A DNA stretch of 23,435 bases from Desulfobulbaceae bacterium UBA2262 (GCA_002347185.1 DDXK01000109.1:1-23435); one strand, 5' to 3'. Counted from the first letter of the stretch, positions 15,193 to 23,283 are shown. Program-made: numbers and translations. Notes: generated from the sequence alone by a model not told the origin.

Positions 15193-15210
15193 TGAATGAG
15201 TACGCATTCA
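15193..15210. promoter_or_regulatory. 18-bp palindromic operator resembling the Bacillus FadR box
   Basis: TGAATGAGTACGCATTCA is symmetric at 16 of 18 positions. The outer arms TGAATG and CATTCA equal those of the B. subtilis FadR (YsiA) consensus TGAATGANTANTCATTCA as I recall it. It sits directly after the predicted start of transcription and upstream of the likely ATG of the regulator, so bound repressor would block its own gene. Confidence 0.7.
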
Positions 15211-15213
15211 CAA

Positions 15214-15240
15214 GTTGCGCACAGTCCTCTCCTGCGCAAC
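15214..15240. repeat. 8-bp inverted repeat in the regulator leader
   Basis: GTTGCGCA (15214-15221) and TGCGCAAC (15233-15240) with an 11-base pyrimidine-rich loop. It starts three bases after the operator and ends 29 bases before the ATG at 15270. It could be an mRNA hairpin or a second protein site. Confidence 0.6.
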
Positions 15241-15269
15241 CCTCTTTCCCACAACACCCAGAACGTCCA

Positions 15270-15875
15270 ATGAGAACATCAGACAAGCATTCAAAAATTC
15301 TTGACGCGGCGATCAAAGTTTTTGCCAGGAAAGGCTTTTTCAACGCCAGGATTTCCGATATCGCCAAAGAGGCGCAGGTTGCCGACGGGACGATCTACCT
15401 CTATTTCAACAATAAATACGACATCCTGATCTCTCTCTTCGAAGAGGAGATCGGCAAGATCATCCTGGAGGTGAAAATCCTCATCGAAAAGGAGAGCGAC
15501 CCGACCAGGATGCTCGAGGTCTTTGCCCTGCATCATCTGAAACTCATGGAAGAAAAAAAGGAACTTGCCGAGGTGCTGCAGATGGAGTTGCGCCAGAGCA
15601 ACAAATTCATGCGGGAATACAGAAACACCAAGTTCATCGAATATGTGGACGTGGTCTCGGCCATCATTCATAAGGGGCAGGAGATGGGGATCTTCAGGAC
15701 CGACGTCATGCCGGGCGTTTTCAAGAGGGCTTTTTTCGGCGCCCTTGATGAGACTTCACGCCTCTGGGTTCTCTCCCCGGACCATAACTATACCATCGAA
15801 GAAGCGGCTCTCCAGATAAGCGGGATTTTCACCCACGGCATTCTGAACAAGAATTCAGAAAGAGCCGCCTCCTGA
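15270..15875 (+). CDS. TetR-family transcriptional regulator, FadR (YsiA)-like
   Basis: 201 residues from ATG 15270. The N-terminal helix-turn-helix reads KILDAAIKVFARKGF, then ISDIAKEAQVADGTIYLYFNNKYDILISLFEEEI. This stretch, together with MELRQSN in the middle and GALDETSRLWVL near the C-terminus, is close to what I recall of B. subtilis FadR, an acyl-CoA-responsive repressor of fatty-acid degradation. An ATG at 15192 would add 26 residues, but it lies six bases from the predicted transcription start and inside the operator region, so 15270 is preferred. No clear ribosome site precedes it. Neighbours are purD and greA, not fatty-acid genes, so its targets are probably elsewhere. The stop is only four bases from the convergent greA stop. 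Confidence 0.9.
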   Translation: MRTSDKHSKILDAAIKVFARKGFFNARISDIAKEAQVADGTIYLYFNNKYDILISLFEEEIGKIILEVKILIEKESDPTRMLEVFALHHLKLMEEKKELAEVLQMELRQSNKFMREYRNTKFIEYVDVVSAIIHKGQEMGIFRTDVMPGVFKRAFFGALDETSRLWVLSPDHNYTIEEAALQISGIFTHGILNKNSERAAS

Positions 15876-15879
15876 CACA

Positions 15880-16362
15880 TTACTCCCTGGGCGCGGAGAT
15901 ATCCATCACCTCGAGCTGGCGCATGCCGCCGGGGGTTTTCACCGTCACCTCGTCGCCGACGCTCTTGCCGATCATCGCCCTGCCGATGGGAGAGAGAACG
16001 GAAATACTGCCCTTGCTCACATCCGCTTCCTCCGGACCCAGGAGCTGGTAACGGATTTCCTCCTCGGTATCGAGGTCGATCATGGTCACCACGGTGCCGA
16101 AGACCACCCGGGAGCAGTCCACTGCCGAGCAATCGATCACTTCCGCTCGGCCCAGCTTATCCTTGAGCTCCATGATCCTGCCTTCGATATGGCCCTGCCG
16201 CTCCTTGGCGGCATGATATTCGGCATTCTCCTTGAGATCCCCATGGGCGCGGGCTACCTCGATGGCCTTGATAACATCGGGCCGCTCCTGCTTCTGCAGG
16301 CGGTCCAGCTCCTGCCGCAACCTGGCATATCCCTGCTGGGTCATGGGAATGCGCTCAACCAT
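15880..16362 (-). CDS. greA: Transcription elongation factor GreA
   Basis: 160 residues, the usual length, from ATG 16362 with an excellent AGGAGGAGGA site. The open frame extends 21 codons further upstream but that part is not conserved. GreA rescues backtracked RNA polymerase by stimulating transcript cleavage. The N-terminal coiled coil holds MTQQGYARLRQEL, AHGDLKENAEYHAAKERQ (with the acidic tip residues D and E in GDLKENAEY) and ends near ELKDKLGRAEVI. The C-terminal domain shows VVFGTVVTMIDLDT, YQLLGPEEAD, SVLSPIGRAMIGKSVGDEVTVKTPGG. Single-gene unit: the upstream TPR gene is separated by a terminator, and the downstream regulator gene is convergent. Confidence 0.97.
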   Translation of the reverse strand: MVERIPMTQQGYARLRQELDRLQKQERPDVIKAIEVARAHGDLKENAEYHAAKERQGHIEGRIMELKDKLGRAEVIDCSAVDCSRVVFGTVVTMIDLDTEEEIRYQLLGPEEADVSKGSISVLSPIGRAMIGKSVGDEVTVKTPGGMRQLEVMDISAPRE

Positions 16363-16416
16363 AGATCCTCCTCCTTGCTGAGTAGAGCACGAAAAAAAAT
16401 GGCCGTTTCCCCGGGG

Positions 16417-16445
16417 AATGGACAAGAAGAGCTTGCCCCGGTCAA
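16417..16445 (-). promoter_or_regulatory. Possible greA promoter
   Basis: On the minus strand TTGACC (16445-16440) and TCCATT (16422-16417) are 17 bp apart, about 55 bp ahead of the greA ATG. The -10 box is weak. Confidence 0.35.
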
Positions 16446-16475
16446 AACGGCGGTTTTACCATATAACGAAAATGA

Positions 16476-16501
16476 GGCGCCCCGCCGGGAGACGGGGCGC
16501 C
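16476..16501 (-). terminator. Terminator after the TPR/barrel gene
   Basis: GGCGCCCCG (16476-16484) and CGGGGCGCC (16493-16501) form a perfect 9-bp GC stem with an 8-base loop. On the minus strand it is followed by TCATTTTCG. It lies about 80 bp past the stop of the TPR gene and ahead of greA. Confidence 0.65.
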
Positions 16502-16583
16502 TTTACGAGACAAAAAATTAGCACAGGGGAAAAAAGATTGCAAGGGAAAGAGTAAAGGCACCCCTGCTGGCTGCGGCCAGCGG

Positions 16584-19500
16584 TCACCAGCGGTAAGCTG
16601 CCCCCAGAAAAACCTGCCTGACCCTATATTCCTCGCCGCTGAGCAGCTCGGCGGTGGCCTCGAGCATAACATGCGGCGTAAGCTCCACAAAAAAGCCACC
16701 CCGCCAGCTTTGGGAGGGCAAGCCCCTGCCGTCATAGGCGAGGCTGTATTCCAGATCGTAGTAGCTGGGGACCCCCCGCCCGAACTGATCTGCGGAGAGC
16801 TGGTGCCTGAAGGCGATGCTGAAACGATTTTCCCAGTAATCCACCGGCGTCCAGTACGGATGCTCGGAGCTGGCAAAGCCGTCCACCAGGAGAGGCCCAC
16901 CGCCGCCCGCGCTGTCGGCGTTCCTGTAATCATGGGTATAACTCAGCCGCAGGGAGGCCGGGTCGAGGAAAAGCGTATAGGCGGCCCAGAAGTCATACCC
17001 CTGCATCGCATTGCTGTCGGAAAAGCCCCAATTGCTCAAGCCGCCTCCTACCTGGAGGCTGGAAAGGAGATCCACGGCGAGCTTCGCCTTGTACTCCTCC
17101 TCTATGATGTTCCTGCGCAGGCTCGCCAGGGTATCGCGATTCGCATCCCGGCCATAGGAGAGGCTGCCGGTAAGCCGGTCGCTGAGACGGCCGTCCACGG
17201 CCAGATCAAGAAGCAGGGTGTCGGGCTGGCCGTCCTCCAGAGCCTCTCCGCCCCCGCCTGCCCTGACCGTCAGATGCTCGTTGAGGATGGATTCGAAGGC
17301 GAGCAGAGCCCGGCTCCCCTGAATGCCGGCCGGACGATCCAGATCCCGGTACTCGAGGCGGGAAACCACGCCTTCCCAGCTCTGTTGCGGCCGGTGCGCA
17401 TACCGCAATCGGCCTTCCTGCCAGGTTGAGCGGAGCGCTTTATGCCCACCCCGACCATCCTCCCGCCTGTACCCATACCCCAGGCTGAAACTGGGCCGCC
17501 GCTTCAGGTCGTTGCGCTGCCAGGCCTCCTCCACGCCCGGGAATTCCACCCCCATCCCGACGATGTCCCCATAAAGAGCGGCTTCATTGCCCAGCTGGCC
17601 GAAACGGCTGTAAACTCCGGCCAGATCGAAGCGCAGGGAGGGATCCTCGGGATACTCCCGCACCAGGCGGCGCAGATAGGCGCCGGCGGCCAGATAATCC
17701 CGATTCAGGAGCGCTTCCCGCGCCTCCTGCTCCAAGGCAAAACGCTTCTCCCAGCGATAACCGGCATAGTGCGAAGCAAGCAGAGCAGCGCCGGGAGCGG
17801 CATCACGGGCGAGGAAGCCCTCCGGCCGCATCATTCTGTCAAGAGGGGTTTCGCGGTCGATCTCCGCGACCACGAGCCGCCGCCAGAGGCTTTCCTCTTC
17901 GCGCAGGGGCAACTCCACGCCGGCGACTTGCCCTTCCCTTTTGATCTGCTCCGCAATCCCGGGCTCAAGGGCTTCGGCATAAATCCTGGCCGCTTCCTTC
18001 CATTCCTGTTGTGCCCAAAGAATTCTGGCCCGGAGCAGGGTGAGATCTGGGCGCACCGTTCCGCTCCCGCTTAGGGAGAGCGCCTCGGGAAAACGGCCAT
18101 TATGGAAATACTCCCGGGCCAACAGCACTCCGGCTAATTCATGCTCAGGAAACTCCCTGATCACTTGCTCCAGAACCGGAATGGCCGCGCGGCTCTCGCC
18201 ATGCGCCAGCCGCGCCCTGGCCGCAAAAAGCGACAATGCAATCGATGCCGGGTGGAGGCGGGCGGCCTCGTCGGCGATCCGCCAGACCTCGGGGTAAAGA
18301 TTGTGCGCATGCAGAGAAGAAAGCAGTTGCAGCAGACGCTGCGGGTCCTCGCTGGCCCCGGCCACGACCCGGGCAAGAAGTTCTTCCGCGGCCGCGGTCC
18401 GGCCCCGCCCCCTCGCCAGCCGGAAGCGCAGAACCTGCACGGAGAAATCCCCATCCCGGGCGGAGCAGGAAGAAAGCAGGGATTCCGCCTCTTCTAAACG
18501 CCCTTCCTCCAGTAGCAGACGGGTAGCAAGAAGGCAGGCCTCGTTGCCCGCTGAAGAAGGGGGACAATCGCCCGCGCCCCCGGCAGAGGCAGCCGGCAGA
18601 GGCCGGCCGGGCGACCGCAACAGTTTGAGCGCGCCCCGAGATTCTCCCTGCGCGGCCAGCAGCCTGGCCCGGAAGAGGAGGATGCTTCCGGGAGATTGGC
18701 AGCCGGGAGCGGAATCGCCCCCAGGCAGGAAAGACTCGCCCTGCGACTCGAGAGCCGCCAGCCACAGTTCTGCCTCCGGGAAACGCTTTTCCGTAAGCGC
18801 AAGCCCGAAAAGGCCGGCCAAGACCTCTGCCTTCGGTCCGCCGGCCAGGTAAGCCTGCCGGAGGGCCTGCTCCTCCTCGAAAGGCAGCTCCCTTGCCCGG
18901 TAAAGCCGGGCAAGGCCGAGAAAGGCCGAACTTCTTACCAGGGCATCGCCGGCGAATTCGGCCAGCAGCTGGGCATAGCGCTGCTCGGCCTCGGAAAAGA
19001 GCTGGGCCTGCCCCAGGGCTTCCGCGATCTGGAGCCGCTCTTCCGGGGCGGCCGGGAAGCCTCGCGACTCCTCCAGGGCGCGGTCGTGCAGAAGCACCTT
19101 CTCCTGCAACCCGAGCCGGCCAGCCAGCCGAAGGCAACGCAGACGGACCTCCGGGGGGGCGGCGCCGCCTGCCAGGGCCTCCTCATAGAGGGCCAGCGCC
19201 TTTCCTGCCCGCTGCAGGCGTTCATGCACGGACGCCTCCGCCACCAGAATGGCCGGGCTTCTCGTGCCAAGAGCGGCGAGGCGGGCAAAAATGGGCAGGC
19301 TCCTGGCCAGTTCTCCCCGGTCGATATACATGCGCGCCAGCCTCTCCAGCACCTTGCTGTTTCCCGGCTCCTGGGCATGCAGAATCTCCAGCACCTCGAG
19401 CAGCTTCTCCCTGCTGGACAGATAGGCCCACATCGCCTCCGCCTCGGCCTCATCCCCTGCCGCGAGCAGGGCTTTCGCCCGCTTGGCCAGCACCTGGGGA

Positions 19501-20741
19501 TCGTCGGGAGTGCTGAGCAGGATACGATCGTAGAGGGCCACGGCCTGGCGATACCCGCCGCTTTCCTCGTGGAGGGCCGCGGCCCTGGCCAGCTCTTCCA
19601 GATCAGGATTGGCCTCAAGACTCAAAAACCTGTCCAGGGCATGCAAGGACCGGGTCCGGTTGCCGAGGGCGGCGTGGAGTTCCACCATCTGCCGCAATAC
19701 CTCCTTGTCCTTGGGGCGGACTTCCACATAACGCTCAAAATAAGCAAGGGCCTCGCGGGGCCGCTGCATGCCGAGATAGATCGTTCCCAGCCGCTTGAAA
19801 AGCTGGGGGGGAACCTGCCCCTCCTGCAGCAGGGGGAGGAGGTAGGGCAGCGCCTTTTCATCCGTTCCCGCCCTGAGATAATAGGCGGCCACCTGGGCCC
19901 TGATTTCCGGATTTTTGGGCGCACGCCCGGCCAGACGCTCCCACTGTTCGGCCGCGGATTTCTCGAGGCCGCGCCTGTCAAGAACCCGGGCCGCCCAAAA
20001 CAGATCCTCGGACTCGGCGTTTTCTTCCCTGGCCAGGGAGAGGAGAAGGGGGGTGGCCTTCTCGAACTCGCCCAGCGCATAATAGAGCCGCCCCAGATCG
20101 CGACACAGGCCAGGACGATTCGGATCGCGCTGCCAGAGCGCCTCGAACAGAGGCAACGCCTCAAGCCCCTTCCCCTGGCCGACCAGGGCAAGCGCCAGCC
20201 CGGAGAGGGCTTGCGGGTTATCGGGCTCCCGCAGCAACACCCGTCGGTACAATTCCGCAGACCGGGCGCCGGCGCCAAGATGGCCGAGGGTTTCCGCCAG
20301 GGTCAACAGATAGTCGAGATTGCCCGGCGCCATTTCCACCAGCAGCTCCAGCTGCCGGACCGCCGCATCTTCCCGTCCCATCTGCAGGAGCAACCGGGCC
20401 AGCTCCCATTGCGCCGCCTCCAGGCCCTGCCGCATGGCCAGCAGCTTTTCGTAGAGCGGCACGGCAGCGGCGGGCCTCCCGGCACGGACCAGCTGCCTGG
20501 CCTCGTCCCAGAGAGCTTTCCAGGCGATGTCGTCTTCGGTTCGCAGCTGGATGGAGCGCTCGGGCAGCTCGATCCTGCCGGACGAAGCAGGCGAGGCCGC
20601 CTCGTCGGCCCGGACGGCGGACAGCGGCAGGCTGATTACGAGGAAAAGGGAGAGAAGGCTATGGACAAAGAAGGACGGAGCCCGGAACAAAAGCGGGAAG
20701 GATCTTTTTTTTCTCAGAAAGGAATTCTCTCTGCGCGGCAT
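16584..20741 (-). CDS. Large TPR protein with C-terminal outer-membrane beta-barrel (BcsC/PelB/PgaA-like architecture)
   Basis: 1385 residues from ATG 20741, which has AAGGAG ten bases ahead; a GTG at 20768 is an alternative. A long signal peptide ends near SAVRA-DE. Residues about 60-1050 are packed with tetratricopeptide repeats (for example AAVPLYEKLLAMRQGLEAAQ, ELYRRVLLREPDNPQALSGL, ALAYFERYVEVRPKDKEVL). A Gly/Ser/Pro-rich break lies around residues 700-730. The last 305 residues are rich in alternating aromatic and polar strands (FSLGYGYRRED, LRLSYTHDYRN, FSIAFRHQLS) and the chain ends in an aromatic residue, FLGAAYRW, as outer-membrane barrels do. The layout matches exporters of polysaccharides such as cellulose (BcsC), Pel (PelB) and PGA (PgaA), but sequence-level membership was not shown and no synthase is nearby. 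The DegT-type gene ends 82 bp upstream. Confidence 0.85.
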   Translation of the reverse strand: MPRRENSFLRKKRSFPLLFRAPSFFVHSLLSLFLVISLPLSAVRADEAASPASSGRIELPERSIQLRTEDDIAWKALWDEARQLVRAGRPAAAVPLYEKLLAMRQGLEAAQWELARLLLQMGREDAAVRQLELLVEMAPGNLDYLLTLAETLGHLGAGARSAELYRRVLLREPDNPQALSGLALALVGQGKGLEALPLFEALWQRDPNRPGLCRDLGRLYYALGEFEKATPLLLSLAREENAESEDLFWAARVLDRRGLEKSAAEQWERLAGRAPKNPEIRAQVAAYYLRAGTDEKALPYLLPLLQEGQVPPQLFKRLGTIYLGMQRPREALAYFERYVEVRPKDKEVLRQMVELHAALGNRTRSLHALDRFLSLEANPDLEELARAAALHEESGGYRQAVALYDRILLSTPDDPQVLAKRAKALLAAGDEAEAEAMWAYLSSREKLLEVLEILHAQEPGNSKVLERLARMYIDRGELARSLPIFARLAALGTRSPAILVAEASVHERLQRAGKALALYEEALAGGAAPPEVRLRCLRLAGRLGLQEKVLLHDRALEESRGFPAAPEERLQIAEALGQAQLFSEAEQRYAQLLAEFAGDALVRSSAFLGLARLYRARELPFEEEQALRQAYLAGGPKAEVLAGLFGLALTEKRFPEAELWLAALESQGESFLPGGDSAPGCQSPGSILLFRARLLAAQGESRGALKLLRSPGRPLPAASAGGAGDCPPSSAGNEACLLATRLLLEEGRLEEAESLLSSCSARDGDFSVQVLRFRLARGRGRTAAAEELLARVVAGASEDPQRLLQLLSSLHAHNLYPEVWRIADEAARLHPASIALSLFAARARLAHGESRAAIPVLEQVIREFPEHELAGVLLAREYFHNGRFPEALSLSGSGTVRPDLTLLRARILWAQQEWKEAARIYAEALEPGIAEQIKREGQVAGVELPLREEESLWRRLVVAEIDRETPLDRMMRPEGFLARDAAPGAALLASHYAGYRWEKRFALEQEAREALLNRDYLAAGAYLRRLVREYPEDPSLRFDLAGVYSRFGQLGNEAALYGDIVGMGVEFPGVEEAWQRNDLKRRPSFSLGYGYRREDGRGGHKALRSTWQEGRLRYAHRPQQSWEGVVSRLEYRDLDRPAGIQGSRALLAFESILNEHLTVRAGGGGEALEDGQPDTLLLDLAVDGRLSDRLTGSLSYGRDANRDTLASLRRNIIEEEYKAKLAVDLLSSLQVGGGLSNWGFSDSNAMQGYDFWAAYTLFLDPASLRLSYTHDYRNADSAGGGGPLLVDGFASSEHPYWTPVDYWENRFSIAFRHQLSADQFGRGVPSYYDLEYSLAYDGRGLPSQSWRGGFFVELTPHVMLEATAELLSGEEYRVRQVFLGAAYRW

Positions 20742-20823
20742 CGACTGCTTGCTCCTTTCTGGCAACACGGACAGGAAAGACCCCTCATCATTGCGGAGTT
20801 GCGGAGCAAGGCAAGGAAAACGC

Positions 20824-22017
20824 CTATGCCTTGTAGAATGCGGCTATGGCCTCGACGACATACCCCAGCATCTCCTCGCCCAGTTCTGGATAGATGGGCA
20901 AGGCCAGGGTCTCCAGGGCCGCTTTTTCCGCTTCCGGATAGGAGAACTGCTCGTAGCCCATGCCGGCGACGCAGCCCTGCCGATGCAGGGGGATGGGATA
21001 GTAGATCTCGGCGCCGACCTCCCGGCTGTGCAGATGGCGGATCAACCCGTCCCGCTCTTTCGCGCGGATGACAAACTGATTATAGATGTGAAAATCGCAG
21101 TCAGGCCCGGCGGCCCTGCCCTGCGCCTCGTATACAGCCTCGGGCAGCACGATCTTCTCCGCCTCGACCAGGCCGGTCTGGGCGAAGAGGCGGCGGTAGA
21201 TGTCGGCGTTGCGGCGCCGCGCCCTGTGCCAGGCAGGCAGATGCGGCAGCTTGATGTCGAGGACAACAGCCTGGATCGGATCGATGCGGAAATTGCCGCC
21301 AACCACCCCGTGATGGTACTTGGGGGCGCCGCCATGCACCCGGATAACCCGGATAGCCTCGGCAAGCCTCTCGTCATTGCAGGTGATGAGACCGCCATCG
21401 CCGATGCCGCCGAGATTTTTGCTGGGGAAAAAGGAAAAGCAGCCAGCCTCGCCCATGGCGCCCGCCCGCAGCCATTCGGTCCTGCCGTTGCGCTGCATGG
21501 GATAGACAGCGCCAATGGCCTGGGCGGCATCCTCGATCACCGGCAGGCCATACTGACCGGCCAGGGCGAGAATGGGGCCCATATCGGCGCACTGGCCATA
21601 GAGATGCACCGGGATGATCGCCTTGATCCGGCGCTCGCCTCTGGCGTCGGCGGCCAGAACCTCGGCCATGCGCACGGGATCGATGTTGTACGTAACCGGA
21701 TCGATATCGGCAAAGACCGGCCGGCCGCCCAGGCGCAGGATGCAGCCCATGGTGGCGAAAAACGAGTAGGGCGTGGTGAGCACCGCGTCTCCGGGGCCGA
21801 TGCCGAGCGCCATGAGCGAGGCCAGCAGGGCGTCGGTGCCGCTGGCCACCCCGATGCCGTATCTGGCCCCGCAGTAGGCGGCCACATTCGCCTCAAACGC
21901 CTCGACCCTGGGGCCGAGGATATACTGGGTCGAATCGATGACCTCGGTCACCGCGGCGAGGATGTCGGCGCGCAGCGGCGCCAGCTGGCCTTTTAAATCG
22001 AGAAGAGGGACACGCAT
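20824..22017 (-). CDS. DegT/DnrJ/EryC1/StrS-family sugar aminotransferase
   Basis: 397 residues. A PLP enzyme that adds an amino group to a nucleotide-linked keto sugar, usually for O-antigen, capsule or glycan building. Seen: SGTDALLASLMALGIGPGD near 59-77, IEDAAQAIGA (161-170), and the PLP-binding lysine K200 in FSFFPSKNLGGIGDGG. VHLYGQCADM and the start LLDLKGQLAPLRADI, QYILGPRVEAFE are close to WbpE/WlbC-type UDP-2-acetamido-3-oxo-glucuronate transaminases, as I recall them. The exact sugar is not decidable. It lies 51 bp after the rpoH-type gene and before the TPR/barrel gene, all on the same strand, so the three may share transcripts. The ribosome site is weak (GGAAAG). Confidence 0.92.
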   Translation of the reverse strand: MRVPLLDLKGQLAPLRADILAAVTEVIDSTQYILGPRVEAFEANVAAYCGARYGIGVASGTDALLASLMALGIGPGDAVLTTPYSFFATMGCILRLGGRPVFADIDPVTYNIDPVRMAEVLAADARGERRIKAIIPVHLYGQCADMGPILALAGQYGLPVIEDAAQAIGAVYPMQRNGRTEWLRAGAMGEAGCFSFFPSKNLGGIGDGGLITCNDERLAEAIRVIRVHGGAPKYHHGVVGGNFRIDPIQAVVLDIKLPHLPAWHRARRRNADIYRRLFAQTGLVEAEKIVLPEAVYEAQGRAAGPDCDFHIYNQFVIRAKERDGLIRHLHSREVGAEIYYPIPLHRQGCVAGMGYEQFSYPEAEKAALETLALPIYPELGEEMLGYVVEAIAAFYKA

Positions 22018-22068
22018 AGGTCTTTCCGTGGCCCCGGTCGAAGGCGGGGCGGAAGCGTTGATGGGGAA

Positions 22069-23067
22069 TCAGGAGCGCCAGGGGTTGAGAAACTCGTCAA
22101 GAAAATCCTTGATATCAGGCACTTCCTTTTCAAAGTAGGCCCGCATCTTCTTCAGAAGATTCGCCTCGATCTGCCGGACCCGCTCCCGGGAAATCTCGAA
22201 CCGGTCGGCGATGTCCTGCAGGGTCAATGGTTCGTCGCTGAGGAGACGGGTGGCCAGGATGATTTTTTCCTTTTCGTTCAGGGTGGCCTGCAGCTTCTCC
22301 AACACCTCGGCCAGCCACTCCCGCACTTCTTTCTCCGCCACCCGCTCTTCCACGGTGGGGCCGGCCATGGGCAGGAAATTCTTCTGCTCGTCGTCCGAAC
22401 CCTCGCGCACCGGACTCTCCAGGGAGACATCCCAGTTATCCATGCGCTGGCTCATCTCGATCACCTCGCTCTCCTTGACGTTGAGGCGTTCGGCCAGCAG
22501 TTTCGGCTCGGGTTTGAAGCCCTGCGATTCTAGCAGTTTTTTCTCTTTATTCAAGCTGAAAAACAGTTTGCGCTGGGCCTGGGTGGTGCCGATCTTGACC
22601 AGACGCCAGTTATCCATAATGAACTTGAGGATATAGGCGCGGATCCAGTAGGCGGCATAGTAGGAAAACTTCACCTGCCGGTAGGGATCGAACTTCTTCA
22701 CCGCCTGCACCAGGCCCACGTTGCCCTCCTGGATGAGATCAAGGAAGTTCTGCATCCAGTACTTCTGGAAATCCATGGCCACCTTGACCACCAGGCGCAG
22801 GTTGGAGGTCACCAGCTTATAGGCCGCTTCGGGATCGCCCGTTTCCTGGAAATAGCGGGCAAGCTCGTCGGTTTCCTCGCGGGAAAGCAGTTTGTACTGG
22901 CTGATCTCCTGGAGATAGCGATGGAGTCCCGGGCTGCCGAGGACCGGGAGGGTCTCGTCGTCCGCAAGGGTGACCAGCGGGTGGAGTTCCTCCTGCCCGC
23001 GCACGGCGTCATCATCGTCGTCCGTTATTATTTCAACGACTTCGGGCTCTTCTTTCATGGCAGACAT
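22069..23067 (-). CDS. rpoH: RNA polymerase sigma factor, RpoH (sigma-32) type
   Basis: 332 residues from ATG 23067 (alternatives TTG 23094 and ATG 23058). The N-terminus is acidic, with five aspartates in a row near 16-20, longer than in E. coli RpoH. Region 2 shows NLRLVVKVAMDFQ, DLIQEGNVGLVQAVKKFDP and FSYYAAYWIRAYIL. The RpoH box, marker of heat-shock sigma factors, is QRKLFFSLN at 165-173. Region 3 follows, and region 4 has the helix-turn-helix TLQDIADRFEISRERVRQIEANLLKKMR in the C-terminus. I see no heat-shock-type promoter ahead of it. The neighbour on the other side, lepA, is divergent. Assignment is to the RpoH group within sigma-70; which promoters it reads here is inferred from the family. 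Confidence 0.9.
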   Translation of the reverse strand: MSAMKEEPEVVEIITDDDDDAVRGQEELHPLVTLADDETLPVLGSPGLHRYLQEISQYKLLSREETDELARYFQETGDPEAAYKLVTSNLRLVVKVAMDFQKYWMQNFLDLIQEGNVGLVQAVKKFDPYRQVKFSYYAAYWIRAYILKFIMDNWRLVKIGTTQAQRKLFFSLNKEKKLLESQGFKPEPKLLAERLNVKESEVIEMSQRMDNWDVSLESPVREGSDDEQKNFLPMAGPTVEERVAEKEVREWLAEVLEKLQATLNEKEKIILATRLLSDEPLTLQDIADRFEISRERVRQIEANLLKKMRAYFEKEVPDIKDFLDEFLNPWRS

Positions 23068-23155
23068 TATTATTACAACCTCAAGAAAGGTCAATCTCTT
23101 TCCGTAAGGGGCAAACCGGGAAGGGAGGCCCCGGGGTGGGCCAGGGAGGGCAGAT

Positions 23156-23184
23156 TTGTATTTGCAACCGTATCTTTTTATGAT
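23156..23184 (+). promoter_or_regulatory. Promoter of lepA
   Basis: TTGTAT (23156-23161), 17 bp spacer, TATGAT (23179-23184). The start would be near 23191, about 93 bp before the lepA ATG. Confidence 0.55.
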
Positions 23185-23211
23185 AGATAGCCAAGTTCTC
23201 TGGTACTATCT
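23185..23211. repeat. Inverted repeat at the lepA transcription start
   Basis: AGATAG (23185-23190) and CTATCT (23206-23211) with inner CCA/TGG pairing and a two-base bulge. It lies directly after the lepA -10 box, in the divergent rpoH-lepA gap. It could be an operator or a leader hairpin. Confidence 0.35.
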
Positions 23212-23283
23212 CTACAATCAGCTGTCCGCCCTCCGCTTTCCCACCCGGCAGGGCGACCGCGACTCCCAAGAAGCCGACCGCCT

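Larger units (their letters stand above)
14957..15269. other. Divergent intergenic region between purD and the TetR-type gene
   Basis: It holds, in order, the purD ribosome site, AT-rich sequence probably with the purD promoter, a G6/C6 inverted repeat (15094-15099 with 15125-15130) followed by T-runs, the promoter of the TetR-type gene, an 18-bp palindromic operator and an 8-bp hairpin in the leader. No open frame here is convincing. Confidence 0.7.

Noticed and set aside
15192..15269. Upstream ATG for the TetR-type gene
   Set aside because: It lies about six bases from the predicted transcription start and overlaps the operator; family similarity begins after 15270.
18696..21071. 791-codon open frame on the plus strand opposite the TPR gene
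   Set aside because: Shadow of the TPR repeats; composition is rich in Arg, Gly, Pro and Gln as expected for an antisense frame.
23067..23094. TTGACC and TAATAA as a promoter ahead of the rpoH-type gene
   Set aside because: Transcription would begin at or after the likely start codon.
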